This document shows, piece after piece, positions 1 through 7,219 of a DNA stretch of 64,000 nucleotides. The stretch covers positions 181,035 through 245,034 of the forward strand of contig NZ_JAUZQD010000017.1 in assembly GCF_030709675.1 (NCBI RefSeq). The letters run 5' to 3'. Origin of the DNA: Symbioplanes lichenis (lineage in GTDB: Bacteria > Actinomycetota > Actinomycetes > Mycobacteriales > Micromonosporaceae). A program made the translations under genes and the position numbers. Numbering within the stretch: the stretch's first letter is position 1; the number at the start of each line of letters is the position of its first letter. Below the pieces are notes generated by a model. That model was not told the origin of the DNA. It was given only the letters and a program-made list of their open reading frames with translations, and did no database searches.

Positions 1-122
1 TCGTCGATCTCCGCCTTGCGCTCGGCGACCTCCGGGTTGGCCTCGGTGGTGACGTCCTCGATCTCCTCGTCGCGCTTGCCCTTGCCGGACTGCGACTGAC
101 CGCCGGTGTCTCGGGTTGCCAT
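1..122 (-). CDS. pup: Pup, prokaryotic ubiquitin-like protein (N-terminal part, cut by window edge)
   Basis: The first 40 codons read MATRDTGGQSQSGKGK and continue into an acidic, disordered stretch, as in Pup. Pup is a small disordered modifier that is attached through its C-terminal Glu to lysines of target proteins and threads them into the 20S proteasome. The C-terminal half, including the GGE or GGQ end, lies outside the window. The start is ATG at 122, with AAGGGGG about 6 nt upstream. It is the next gene after dop on the same strand, the standard actinobacterial order, so prcB and prcA are expected just beyond the edge. Identity is firm from sequence plus context. Confidence 0.93.
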   Translation of the reverse strand, partial: MATRDTGGQSQSGKGKRDEEIEDVTTEANPEVAERKAEID

Positions 123-337
123 CCCTGTCCCCCTTCAAGACCCACTGGTTCGGGTTGGGAAAAACCTACCTCGCCGGTACGACGAAAACCGCTGCCGCTG
201 CGCGTGTTTCTCGCTCAGCTGACCCGTTTCCCGCCGCCGGGACCACACCGCCCCGGCACCGGCGCCTCAGGGGGCCACGCCGCCCCTGCGAAGAGCTGCC
301 CGCGCCGCCGGCGGGACCACGCCCCGCCGGCGGCCGC

Positions 338-1855
338 TCACTTGGCCGTGATGACCTCGAGCAGGTCCTTCGCGGTGTCGCACTTGTCGAAGAGCGCGCC
401 CACGTGCTTGCGGGTGCCCCGCTCGGGCTCCATCATCGGAACCCGCACGAGCGACTCGCGCCCCACGTCGAAGATGACCGAGTCCCAGCTGGCGGCGACC
501 ACTTCGGACGCGTACCGGGCGAGACACTGGCCGCGGAAGTACGCCCGGGTGTCCTCGGGCGGCTCCACCATCGCGCGCCGCACGTCCTCGTCGTCGAGGA
601 GCGTCTTCATCGAGCCCCGGGCCACCAGGCGGTGGTAGAGGCCCTTCTCCGGCCGGACGTCGGCGTATTGCAGGTCGACCAGCTGGAGCTTGGGCGAGGA
701 CCAGGCGAGGCTCTCGCGCTCGCGGTAGCCCTCGAGCAGGCGCAGCTTGGCGACCCAGTCGAGCTCGTCGGAGCAGGACATCGGGTCGTCGCCGAGCCGG
801 GTGAGGACGCTTTCCCAGCGGGCGAGCACGTCGGCGGTCTGTTCGTCGACGTCGGCGCCGTAGCGCTCGTCGCAGAACTGCTTGGCCCGCTCGTAGTAGG
901 CCCACTGCAGGTCGAGCGCGGTGAGGCGGCGGCCGTCGCGCAGGCGCATGAGGTGCTTGAGCGAGGGGTCGTGGCTGACCGCCTTGAGCTCGGAGACCGG
1001 GTCGGCGATGCCGAGCTCGCCGGTGAAGACCTTCTCCTCGATCATGGCGAGGATCAGCGACGTGGTGCCGACCTTGAGGTAGGTCGCGATCTCGGACAGG
1101 TTGGCGTCGCCGATGATGACGTGCAGCCGCCGGTACTTGTCGGCGTCGGAGTGCGGCTCGTCCCGGGTGTTGATGATGGGCCGCTTGAGGGTGGTCTCGA
1201 GGCCGACCTCGACCTCGAAGAAGTCGGCCCGCGACGAGATCTGGAAGCCCGCCCCGGAGCCGTCCTGGCCGATGCCGACCCGGCCCACCCCGGTGAAGAT
1301 CTGACGGGTGACGAAGAACGGCGTCAGGTGGGCCACGATGTCCGCGAACGGGGTCTGGCGGCGCATCAGATAGTTCTCGTGGGAGCCGTACGAGGCGCCC
1401 TTGTTGTCGGTGTTGTTCTTGTAGAGCTGGATGCGGTGCGTGCCGGGGATCGTCGCGGCGCGGCGGGAGGCCTCGGCCATGACCCGCTCGCCGGCCTTGT
1501 CCCAGCGCACGATGTCGAGGGGGTTGGTGCACTCGGGGGTGCTGTACTCGGGGTGCGCGTGGTCGACGTAGAGCCGGGCGCCGTTGGTCAGTATCACGTT
1601 CGCCAGGCCGAGGTCCTCGTCGGCGAGCGCGTCGGCCGGGTCGTAGGCCGCACCGGAGTACGTGAACCCGCGCGCGTCGCGCAGCGGCGACTCCTCCTCG
1701 TAGTCCCACCGGGCCCGCCCGCCCCGGGTGAGCTCCGGCCGCGCCCCGTAGGCGTTGACGACCTGCGACGACGTGACCATCGGGTTGGCGCCGGGCTGTC
1801 CGGGCACGGAGATTCCGTACTCGACCTCGGTGCCCATAATCCGCCGAACGCTCAT
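338..1855 (-). CDS. dop: Dop, depupylase / Pup deamidase
   Basis: The 505-residue product belongs to the Dop/PafA family, which has a glutamine-synthetase-like fold. Dop converts the C-terminal Gln of Pup to Glu and removes Pup from tagged proteins, using ATP and Mg. It opens with MGTEVEYGISVPG (from residue 7), where the two Glu are metal and nucleotide ligands, and an ESPLRDARGF segment follows around residue 55 in the Dop-specific loop region. PafA instead starts with a GLENEYG-type motif, so Dop is the better call. The gene lies between the ARC ATPase and pup on one strand. Its ATG at 1855 has only a weak purine-rich site upstream, and a GTG-free N-terminus fits the family length of about 500 residues. 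Confidence 0.95.
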   Translation of the reverse strand: MSVRRIMGTEVEYGISVPGQPGANPMVTSSQVVNAYGARPELTRGGRARWDYEEESPLRDARGFTYSGAAYDPADALADEDLGLANVILTNGARLYVDHAHPEYSTPECTNPLDIVRWDKAGERVMAEASRRAATIPGTHRIQLYKNNTDNKGASYGSHENYLMRRQTPFADIVAHLTPFFVTRQIFTGVGRVGIGQDGSGAGFQISSRADFFEVEVGLETTLKRPIINTRDEPHSDADKYRRLHVIIGDANLSEIATYLKVGTTSLILAMIEEKVFTGELGIADPVSELKAVSHDPSLKHLMRLRDGRRLTALDLQWAYYERAKQFCDERYGADVDEQTADVLARWESVLTRLGDDPMSCSDELDWVAKLRLLEGYRERESLAWSSPKLQLVDLQYADVRPEKGLYHRLVARGSMKTLLDDEDVRRAMVEPPEDTRAYFRGQCLARYASEVVAASWDSVIFDVGRESLVRVPMMEPERGTRKHVGALFDKCDTAKDLLEVITAK

Positions 1856-1968
1856 GCGACCACTCCGCCCGCCACTGTGCTGCCGTTGCCCATGTATCGA
1901 GCCTAGACGCTTCGTGCCCCGTACTCGTACTCGCGCGTGCGTGGCACAGCACGCTGAGTAGATCTCCG

Positions 1969-2010
1969 GATGAGAAAACGCGGGCGCAGGGAGTGTTCCC
2001 TACGCCCGCG
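1969..2010 (-). terminator. Stem-loop terminator after the ARC gene
   Basis: A 15-bp nearly perfect inverted repeat spans 1979-2010 (arms CGCGGGCG...CGCCCGCG, extended inward by AGGGA/TCCCT). On the minus strand it begins 12 nt after the ARC stop and is followed by TTTTCTCAT. This is a classic intrinsic terminator, so dop and pup probably have their own promoter or rely on read-through. Confidence 0.75.
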
Positions 2011-2022
2011 TTCCCGCGTTCG

Positions 2023-3804
2023 TTACAGGTACTGACCGGTGTTGCTGGCCGTCTCGATGGAGCGGCCGGCCTCGGCGCCCTTGCCGCCGGAGACGAGCGT
2101 GCGGATGTAGACGATCCGCTCGCCCTTCTTGCCGGAGATGCGGGCCCAGTCGTCGGGGTTGGTGGTGTTGGGCAGGTCCTCGTTCTCCCGGAACTCGTCG
2201 ACGCAGCTGTCGAGCAGGTGCTGCAGGCGCAGCCCCTTCTTGCCGGAGGTGAGGAACTCCTTGATGGCCATCTTCTTGCCGCGGTCGACGATGTTCTGGA
2301 TCATCGCGCCGGAGTTGAAGTCCTTGAAGTAGAGGACCTCCTTGTCACCGTTGGCGTAGGTGACCTCGAGGAAGCGGTTCTCCTCGGACTCCGTGTACAT
2401 CCGCAGGACCACGGCCTCGATCATGGCCGCGACCGTCACGTCGGCGTCGCCGCCGTGCTCGGCCAGGTCCTCCTCGCTCAGCGGGAGGCCGCTGAGGATG
2501 TACTTCGCGAAGATGTCCTTCGCCGCCTCGGCGTCCGGGCGCTCGATCTTGATCTTCACGTCGAGCCGGCCGGGGCGCAGGATCGCCGGGTCGATCATGT
2601 CTTCCCGGTTGGAGGCGCCGATGACGATCACGTTTTCCAGGCCCTCGACGCCGTCGATCTCGCTGAGGAGCTGGGGGACGATCGTGTTCTCGACGTCGGA
2701 GGAGACGCCCGAGCCACGGGTCCGGAAGATCGAGTCCATCTCGTCGAAGAACACGATCACCGGCGTGCCCTCGCCGGCCTTCTCCCGCGCCCGCTGGAAG
2801 ACCAGGCGGATGTGCCGCTCGGTCTCGCCCACATATTTGTTGAGCAGCTCGGGGCCCTTGATGTTGAGGAAGAAGCTGGTGTGCTTCTCCTCGCCGCGCC
2901 GCTCGGCGATCTTCTTCGCGAGCGAGTTGGCCACCGCCTTGGCGATCAGCGTCTTGCCGCAGCCGGGCGGGCCGTAGAGCAGGATGCCCTTCGGCGGGCG
3001 CAGCTGGTGCTCCCGGAAGAGGTCGGCGTGCAGGAAGGGCAGCTCCACCGCGTCGCGGATCTGCTCGATCTGCGAGTGCAGGCCGCCGATGTCGGTGTAG
3101 TCGACGTCGGGGACCTCCTCGAGGACGAGCTCCTCGACCTCGCTCTTCGGGATGCGCTCGTAGGCGTACGCCGAGCGCGGCTCGATCATCAGCGAGTCGC
3201 CCGCGCGCAGCTTGGAGATCTGCAGCGACTCGGCCAGATGGACGATCCGCTCCTCGTCGGAGTGGGACACCACCAGCGCGCGGTCCTTGGGGCCGCCGTC
3301 CGGGTTGTCGAGCACCTCCTTGAGGAGCACGACCTCGCCGGTGCGCTCGAAGCCGAACGCGTCGACGACGTTGAGGGCGTCGTTGAGAAGGACCTCCTGC
3401 CCGCGCTTGAGCTCCTCGGCCTCCAGGGACGGGGAGACCGCGACGCGGAGCTTGCGGCCGCCGGTGAAGACATCGACGGTGCCGTCCTCGTGGGCGGCCA
3501 GGAAGACGCCGTAGCCGCTGGGCGGCTGGGCGAGCCGGTCAATCTCTTCCTTGAGAGTGACGATCTGAGCCCGGGCTTCCTTCAGGGTCGCCACGAGCCG
3601 GTCGTTGTTCTCGGTCACTCGGGCCAGCTGCGCCTGCGTTGCCGCGAGCCGTTCCTCGAGCTGACGGACGTGTCGGGGGCTTTCGGTCAACTTCCGCCGA
3701 ACCAGAGCGAGTTCCTCCTGCAGGAACGCAACCTGGCTGGAGAGATCGTTGGCCTCTTTCTCCCAACGTGCGGCGCGTGAATCCGCCTCGTCGCTACGTG
3801 CCAC
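2023..3804 (-). CDS. arc: Proteasome-associated AAA ATPase (ARC / Mpa)
   Basis: This 593-residue protein is the hexameric unfoldase that captures pupylated proteins through its N-terminal coiled coils and feeds them to the 20S proteasome. Visible parts are an N-terminal coiled coil (about 5-75), the tandem OB region, Walker A GPPGCGKT near residue 280, Walker B with FFDEMDSIF near 350, and the C-terminal GQYL that docks into the proteasome alpha ring. GTG at 3804 was chosen because it gives the family N-terminus (ARSDEADSRAARWEKE) and has GGGGAGGTGGG just upstream. The open frame extends 30 codons further, without family resemblance. Confidence 0.96.
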   Translation of the reverse strand: MARSDEADSRAARWEKEANDLSSQVAFLQEELALVRRKLTESPRHVRQLEERLAATQAQLARVTENNDRLVATLKEARAQIVTLKEEIDRLAQPPSGYGVFLAAHEDGTVDVFTGGRKLRVAVSPSLEAEELKRGQEVLLNDALNVVDAFGFERTGEVVLLKEVLDNPDGGPKDRALVVSHSDEERIVHLAESLQISKLRAGDSLMIEPRSAYAYERIPKSEVEELVLEEVPDVDYTDIGGLHSQIEQIRDAVELPFLHADLFREHQLRPPKGILLYGPPGCGKTLIAKAVANSLAKKIAERRGEEKHTSFFLNIKGPELLNKYVGETERHIRLVFQRAREKAGEGTPVIVFFDEMDSIFRTRGSGVSSDVENTIVPQLLSEIDGVEGLENVIVIGASNREDMIDPAILRPGRLDVKIKIERPDAEAAKDIFAKYILSGLPLSEEDLAEHGGDADVTVAAMIEAVVLRMYTESEENRFLEVTYANGDKEVLYFKDFNSGAMIQNIVDRGKKMAIKEFLTSGKKGLRLQHLLDSCVDEFRENEDLPNTTNPDDWARISGKKGERIVYIRTLVSGGKGAEAGRSIETASNTGQYL

Positions 3805-3979
3805 GTCCCACCTCCCCGGGGGCTCGAACGTTCTACCGACAACACTAACCGCTGAAAGCCGTTTTTCGACCCGTGCAACACCCTCGTCACGCAAGCTTGA
3901 TCGATCGAGGGGGTTGCGTCCATGGGGTTGTCAGGGGGCTCCGGTACGGTCGGGACGGGTCTACCTGCGGGGAGAGAAC

Positions 3980-4264
3980 GTGTCGGACGAGCAGCTCGAG
4001 GTGTGGGTCGATCAGGATCTGTGCACCGGCGACGGGCTCTGCGTGCAGTACGCCCCGGAGGTCTTCGAGTTCGACATCGACGGCCTTGCCTATGTCAAGG
4101 ACAGGGCCGGTGAGCTGCTGCGAAGCCCCGGAGCTCGCACTTTCGTGCCGGCCGGGCTGCGGCTGGAAGTGATCGACTCGGCCCGGGAGTGCCCGGGCGA
4201 CTGCATCCACGTGGTGCGCAGTGGCGACGGCGCCGAGGTGGCGGGCCCGGACGCCGGGGGCTGA
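3980..4264 (+). CDS. Small ferredoxin next to the proteasome ATPase gene
   Basis: The 94-residue acidic protein has a ferredoxin pattern: CTGDGLC near residue 14, a PEVFEFD-type segment, and ECPGDC near residue 68. The spacing C-x5-C...C-P-x2-C resembles small actinobacterial 3Fe-4S or 4Fe-4S ferredoxins, but a Cys stands where most 3Fe-4S members have Ala (CPxxAI). Its partner is not visible; such proteins often serve cytochrome P450s or other oxidoreductases. It is divergent from ARC, a neighbourhood seen in many actinobacteria. GTG at 3980 follows GGGGAGAG by 3-4 nt. The cluster type and the link to protein degradation are uncertain. Confidence 0.85.
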   Translation: MSDEQLEVWVDQDLCTGDGLCVQYAPEVFEFDIDGLAYVKDRAGELLRSPGARTFVPAGLRLEVIDSARECPGDCIHVVRSGDGAEVAGPDAGG

Positions 4265-4295
4265 CCCGGCGTCCGGAAGTGATCAGTGGAACATG

Positions 4296-4886
4296 TCACA
4301 AAGTCGGGCGCCCGACGAGTGACGCGACCACGCGGGAGAATTCCTCGAGCCGCGCGATCTGGCCAGGGCCGCCATCGTCAAGCGTCTTACCGAAACGCAA
4401 CGCGTCGTGGCGTACGGCGGCCCGGCCTTCCTCCTCCGCCACACCCGGCGGCGGAACGGCGTCGTCGACCGAGCTGAGCAGCAGGTACACGTCGATGCTG
4501 TCCACCCGTGCCTGCCCGCTGGAGGTGCGGGTGAGCCGCCGCCGGCAGCCCACCTCCGTGACCGTCGACAGCGGCACCACGCGCAGGGAGGACGTCATCG
4601 ACCCCACCGGGCCGTCCCCGGGGGCCACGTCCTCGCCGTGCCACAGCACCAGGCGGCTGCCGTCGCAGATGACGACCTCCTGCCACACGCCGTTGACCTC
4701 GTTGACGAAGCGCTCCAGGGTGAAGGTGAGCACCGAGGCGCCGCGCAGCACCCCGAAGAGGGCGTCCAGGGCCACCTCGGGGTCGCGCAGGTAGGCGCGG
4801 GCGGCCGAGTCCAGGTCCTCGTACGGTGACCAGTCCGGGAAGACCGCCGGCATCTCGTTGCTGCCCCCGAACGGCGGAGAACTCAT
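4296..4886 (-). CDS. Conserved hypothetical protein of the proteasome neighbourhood
   Basis: A 196-residue soluble protein that I do not recognise as a named family. It has no signal peptide or membrane segment. The centre alternates strands (LTFTLERFVNEVNG, VVICDGSRLVLWHGED, VVPLSTVTEVGCRRR), a pattern reminiscent of PH-like beta barrels, and it ends in a helix. The start is ATG at 4886, with AGGTGGG 6 nt upstream; a GTG 27 nt earlier is less well placed. It lies downstream of trmI on the same strand with a 70-nt gap and probably shares its transcript. No function is proposed. Confidence 0.75.
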   Translation of the reverse strand: MSSPPFGGSNEMPAVFPDWSPYEDLDSAARAYLRDPEVALDALFGVLRGASVLTFTLERFVNEVNGVWQEVVICDGSRLVLWHGEDVAPGDGPVGSMTSSLRVVPLSTVTEVGCRRRLTRTSSGQARVDSIDVYLLLSSVDDAVPPPGVAEEEGRAAVRHDALRFGKTLDDGGPGQIARLEEFSRVVASLVGRPTL

Positions 4887-4956
4887 CGCGCCCACCTGAT
4901 CCCTCCCCAGCACGTCCGAAGTCCGGGACGGAAACTACCCGATGCCCCGGGGAGCG

Positions 4957-5985
4957 TCACGCCCCGGCGTCGGCTTCCAGCTCGGCCCGGCGCGCGGCCG
5001 CCCGCTCGGCGGTCGTCACGGCGGCGGTCGTCACGGCGGCGTCCCCGGCTTCCTCCTCCGGCGCCGGGGCAGCGGCGGCCAGTGCGGCCTGGGCGGCACG
5101 CTTCAACGCGTACGCCTCGGCGCCCTTGCTCGGCTTGCGGCGCCGCGGCGGGGCGGTGACCCCGGGCGCGAGCTTGCGGGCCGACACGAGGAAGGCGGTG
5201 TGGGCGATCATGCGGTGATCCGGGCGTACGGCCAGCCCCTCGGCGTGCCAGTCGCGGATCAGCGACTCCCAGGCCCGCGGCTCGGTCCAGCCGCCCCGCT
5301 CGCGCAGCGCCTCGACCAGCTCCGACAGCTGGGGCGTCGTGGCCACGTACCCGATGAAGACGCCGCCGGGCACGAGCGCCTGCTCGACCATGTCGAGCGC
5401 CTCCCACGGGGTCAGCATGTCGAGGATGATCCGGTCGAAACCGGTCTCGCGCGCCTCGGCCACGTCGCCCTGGTGCAGGTGCCAGGCGGGGTGCGGGCCG
5501 CCGAAGAACGCCTCGACGTTCTTGCGCGCCACCGCGGCGAAGTCCTCGCGGAGCTCGTACGAGTGGACCTCGCCGGAGGAACCCACCGCCCGCAGGAGCG
5601 AGCAGGTGAGCGCGCCGGAGCCGGCCCCGGCCTCGAGCACCCGCGCGCCCGGGAAGATGTCACCCATGGCGACGATCTGCGCCGCGTCCTTCGGATAGAT
5701 GACCTGCGCGCCGCGCGGCATGGACAGCACGTAGTCCGACAGCAGCGGGCGCAGCGCCAGATAGGGCGTGCCGCCGCTGGACACGACGACGCTGCCGTCG
5801 GGCAGGCCGATCAGGCCGTCGTGGGCGAGGGCGCCGCGATGGGTGTGGAACTCCTTGCCCGGCTCGAGGACGATCGTGTGCATGCGGTTCTTGGGATCCG
5901 TGAGCTGCACCCGATCGCCCGGCCGGAACGGCCCGCGGTGGGCGGGCACGGTCTCGTCTGCGACGGCGTTGTCCTGAACAGTCAC
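4957..5985 (-). CDS. trmI: tRNA (adenine-58-N1)-methyltransferase TrmI
   Basis: This 342-residue protein is a class I SAM-dependent methyltransferase that makes m1A in the T loop of tRNA. An N-terminal beta domain (GPFRPGDRVQLTDPKNR, then HTHRGALAHDGLIG) is followed by the SAM site VLEAGAGSGALTCSLLRA near residues 112-128 and the acidic YELREDFA strand. The C-terminal 60 residues are an Ala/Arg/Glu-rich tail that varies among actinobacteria. trmI is a usual neighbour of the pup-proteasome genes. The upstream site-2 protease gene ends 16 nt before it, so the two are probably cotranscribed. Confidence 0.93.
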   Translation of the reverse strand: MTVQDNAVADETVPAHRGPFRPGDRVQLTDPKNRMHTIVLEPGKEFHTHRGALAHDGLIGLPDGSVVVSSGGTPYLALRPLLSDYVLSMPRGAQVIYPKDAAQIVAMGDIFPGARVLEAGAGSGALTCSLLRAVGSSGEVHSYELREDFAAVARKNVEAFFGGPHPAWHLHQGDVAEARETGFDRIILDMLTPWEALDMVEQALVPGGVFIGYVATTPQLSELVEALRERGGWTEPRAWESLIRDWHAEGLAVRPDHRMIAHTAFLVSARKLAPGVTAPPRRRKPSKGAEAYALKRAAQAALAAAAPAPEEEAGDAAVTTAAVTTAERAAARRAELEADAGA

Positions 5986-6001
5986 TGATCATCTCTCTCG
6001 G

Positions 6002-7153
6002 TCACCGGGCGGGCACACGACGTGCGGCGCGGCGCGGTTCGAGCACCTCGGCCAGATCCGCGACGTACAGCACGCCGACGACATCCTCGCCTGCCGTCAC
6101 GGCGTACTGTGCACCCGGGTGGGCCTGCACGGCCCGGACCACCTGCTCGCCGGTCAGCCCCGTGCGCAGCGCGGGCACCCGGGCGAGGTCCGCCGCGACC
6201 GTGTCGACCGACACCCACGGCCGCCGCGCGACCGGCACCCGCGCCGACTCCGCGGGATCGACCAGCGCCACCACCCGCCCGGACGAATCGGTCACGGCCA
6301 GGGCCTTGCGCGCCAGCGGGGACTCGTCGGCGCGACGCTGGGCCTCCGCCAGCGGCGTTCCCGAGGGTACGGGCACCAGCGGCCGGGCCAGCGCCGCAAG
6401 GTCCACCAGCGGGAAGCGCCGGGTCATCCGCGCGAGCCGGATCGACTGCCCCGCGCCCTGCCACAGGGTGAACGCCACGAGCAGCACGAACAGCAGCCCG
6501 AGCAGCGTCAGCACCCCGAGCTGGTAGAGCGTGACCGTGGCCAGCGCCGTCACCGCCGCGATGCCCCGGCCGGCCCACGCCGCGCCCTCGGTGGCCTTGT
6601 TCCGGTCCTTGAGCAGCGCCCACAGGCCCGCGCGGAGCGCCCGCCCGCCGTCCAGCGGCAGCCCCGGCAGCACGTTGAAGACCGCCACGATCACATTGCT
6701 GGCCGCCAGCTGGAAGGCGATCTGATCGGCCACCGTGCGGTCCGGCAGCAGGATCGCGGCGACGGTCGCCGCCACGCCCAGCACCAGCGACACGGCCGGC
6801 CCGGCCAGCGACACCAGCGCGTCGACCCGCGGATTCGGCGCGTCCCGGTCCATCTCGGTCCAGCCGCCGAGCAGCTCCAGCGTGATCCCCCGCACACCGA
6901 TCGCGTAGCGCCGGGCGGTGAGCGCGTGCCCCAGCTCGTGCAGCAGCACGGACCCCAGAAGGCAGACCACAAAGCCCAGCCCCACGAGGTACGACCAAGG
7001 GGCGGCCAGCAGGAGCTGAGCCTCCGCGTAACCGCCGTAGACCACCGTGACCAGCGCCGCGAGCAGAATCATGGACGGGCTGACGTACACCGGGACGCCC
7101 AGCACCCGCCCCACCTGCCGCCGGCCGGGCCTGCGCTGCGCGTCGTCGTCCAC
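6002..7153 (-). CDS. Site-2 protease family membrane metalloprotease with CBS domains
   Basis: The 383-residue product is a polytopic zinc protease of the M50/SREBP type. Helices run from about residue 15 to 235, HELGH is at about 70-74, and the second metal motif LPLDGGR is near 162. Two CBS repeats occupy roughly 245-375 and may sense adenine nucleotides. It would cleave substrates within the membrane, for example anti-sigma factors, but no substrate gene is adjacent. The start is GTG at 7153, because the open frame upstream is only Gly/Arg-rich noise antisense to the nuclease gene. It heads the trmI transcript and is divergent from the nuclease gene (66-nt gap). Confidence 0.9.
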   Translation of the reverse strand: MDDDAQRRPGRRQVGRVLGVPVYVSPSMILLAALVTVVYGGYAEAQLLLAAPWSYLVGLGFVVCLLGSVLLHELGHALTARRYAIGVRGITLELLGGWTEMDRDAPNPRVDALVSLAGPAVSLVLGVAATVAAILLPDRTVADQIAFQLAASNVIVAVFNVLPGLPLDGGRALRAGLWALLKDRNKATEGAAWAGRGIAAVTALATVTLYQLGVLTLLGLLFVLLVAFTLWQGAGQSIRLARMTRRFPLVDLAALARPLVPVPSGTPLAEAQRRADESPLARKALAVTDSSGRVVALVDPAESARVPVARRPWVSVDTVAADLARVPALRTGLTGEQVVRAVQAHPGAQYAVTAGEDVVGVLYVADLAEVLEPRRAARRVPAR

Positions 7154-7219
7154 GGGGTCGATGCTACGGGCGGTGCCTGCCGGGCGGAGATGTCGTACCC
7201 CTCCCCTAGCCTTACCCGC

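Noticed and set aside
116..1906. 596-codon plus-strand frame
   Set aside because: It is antisense to dop and Gly/Arg/Val-rich, the usual shadow in GC-rich DNA; no family resemblance.
1993..3780. 595-codon plus-strand frame
   Set aside because: Antisense to the proteasome ATPase gene, which is beyond doubt.
6119..7219. Upstream extension of the nuclease frame (to 1008 codons)
   Set aside because: It lies antisense to the site-2 protease gene and has no conserved content; the nuclease starts at 7220.
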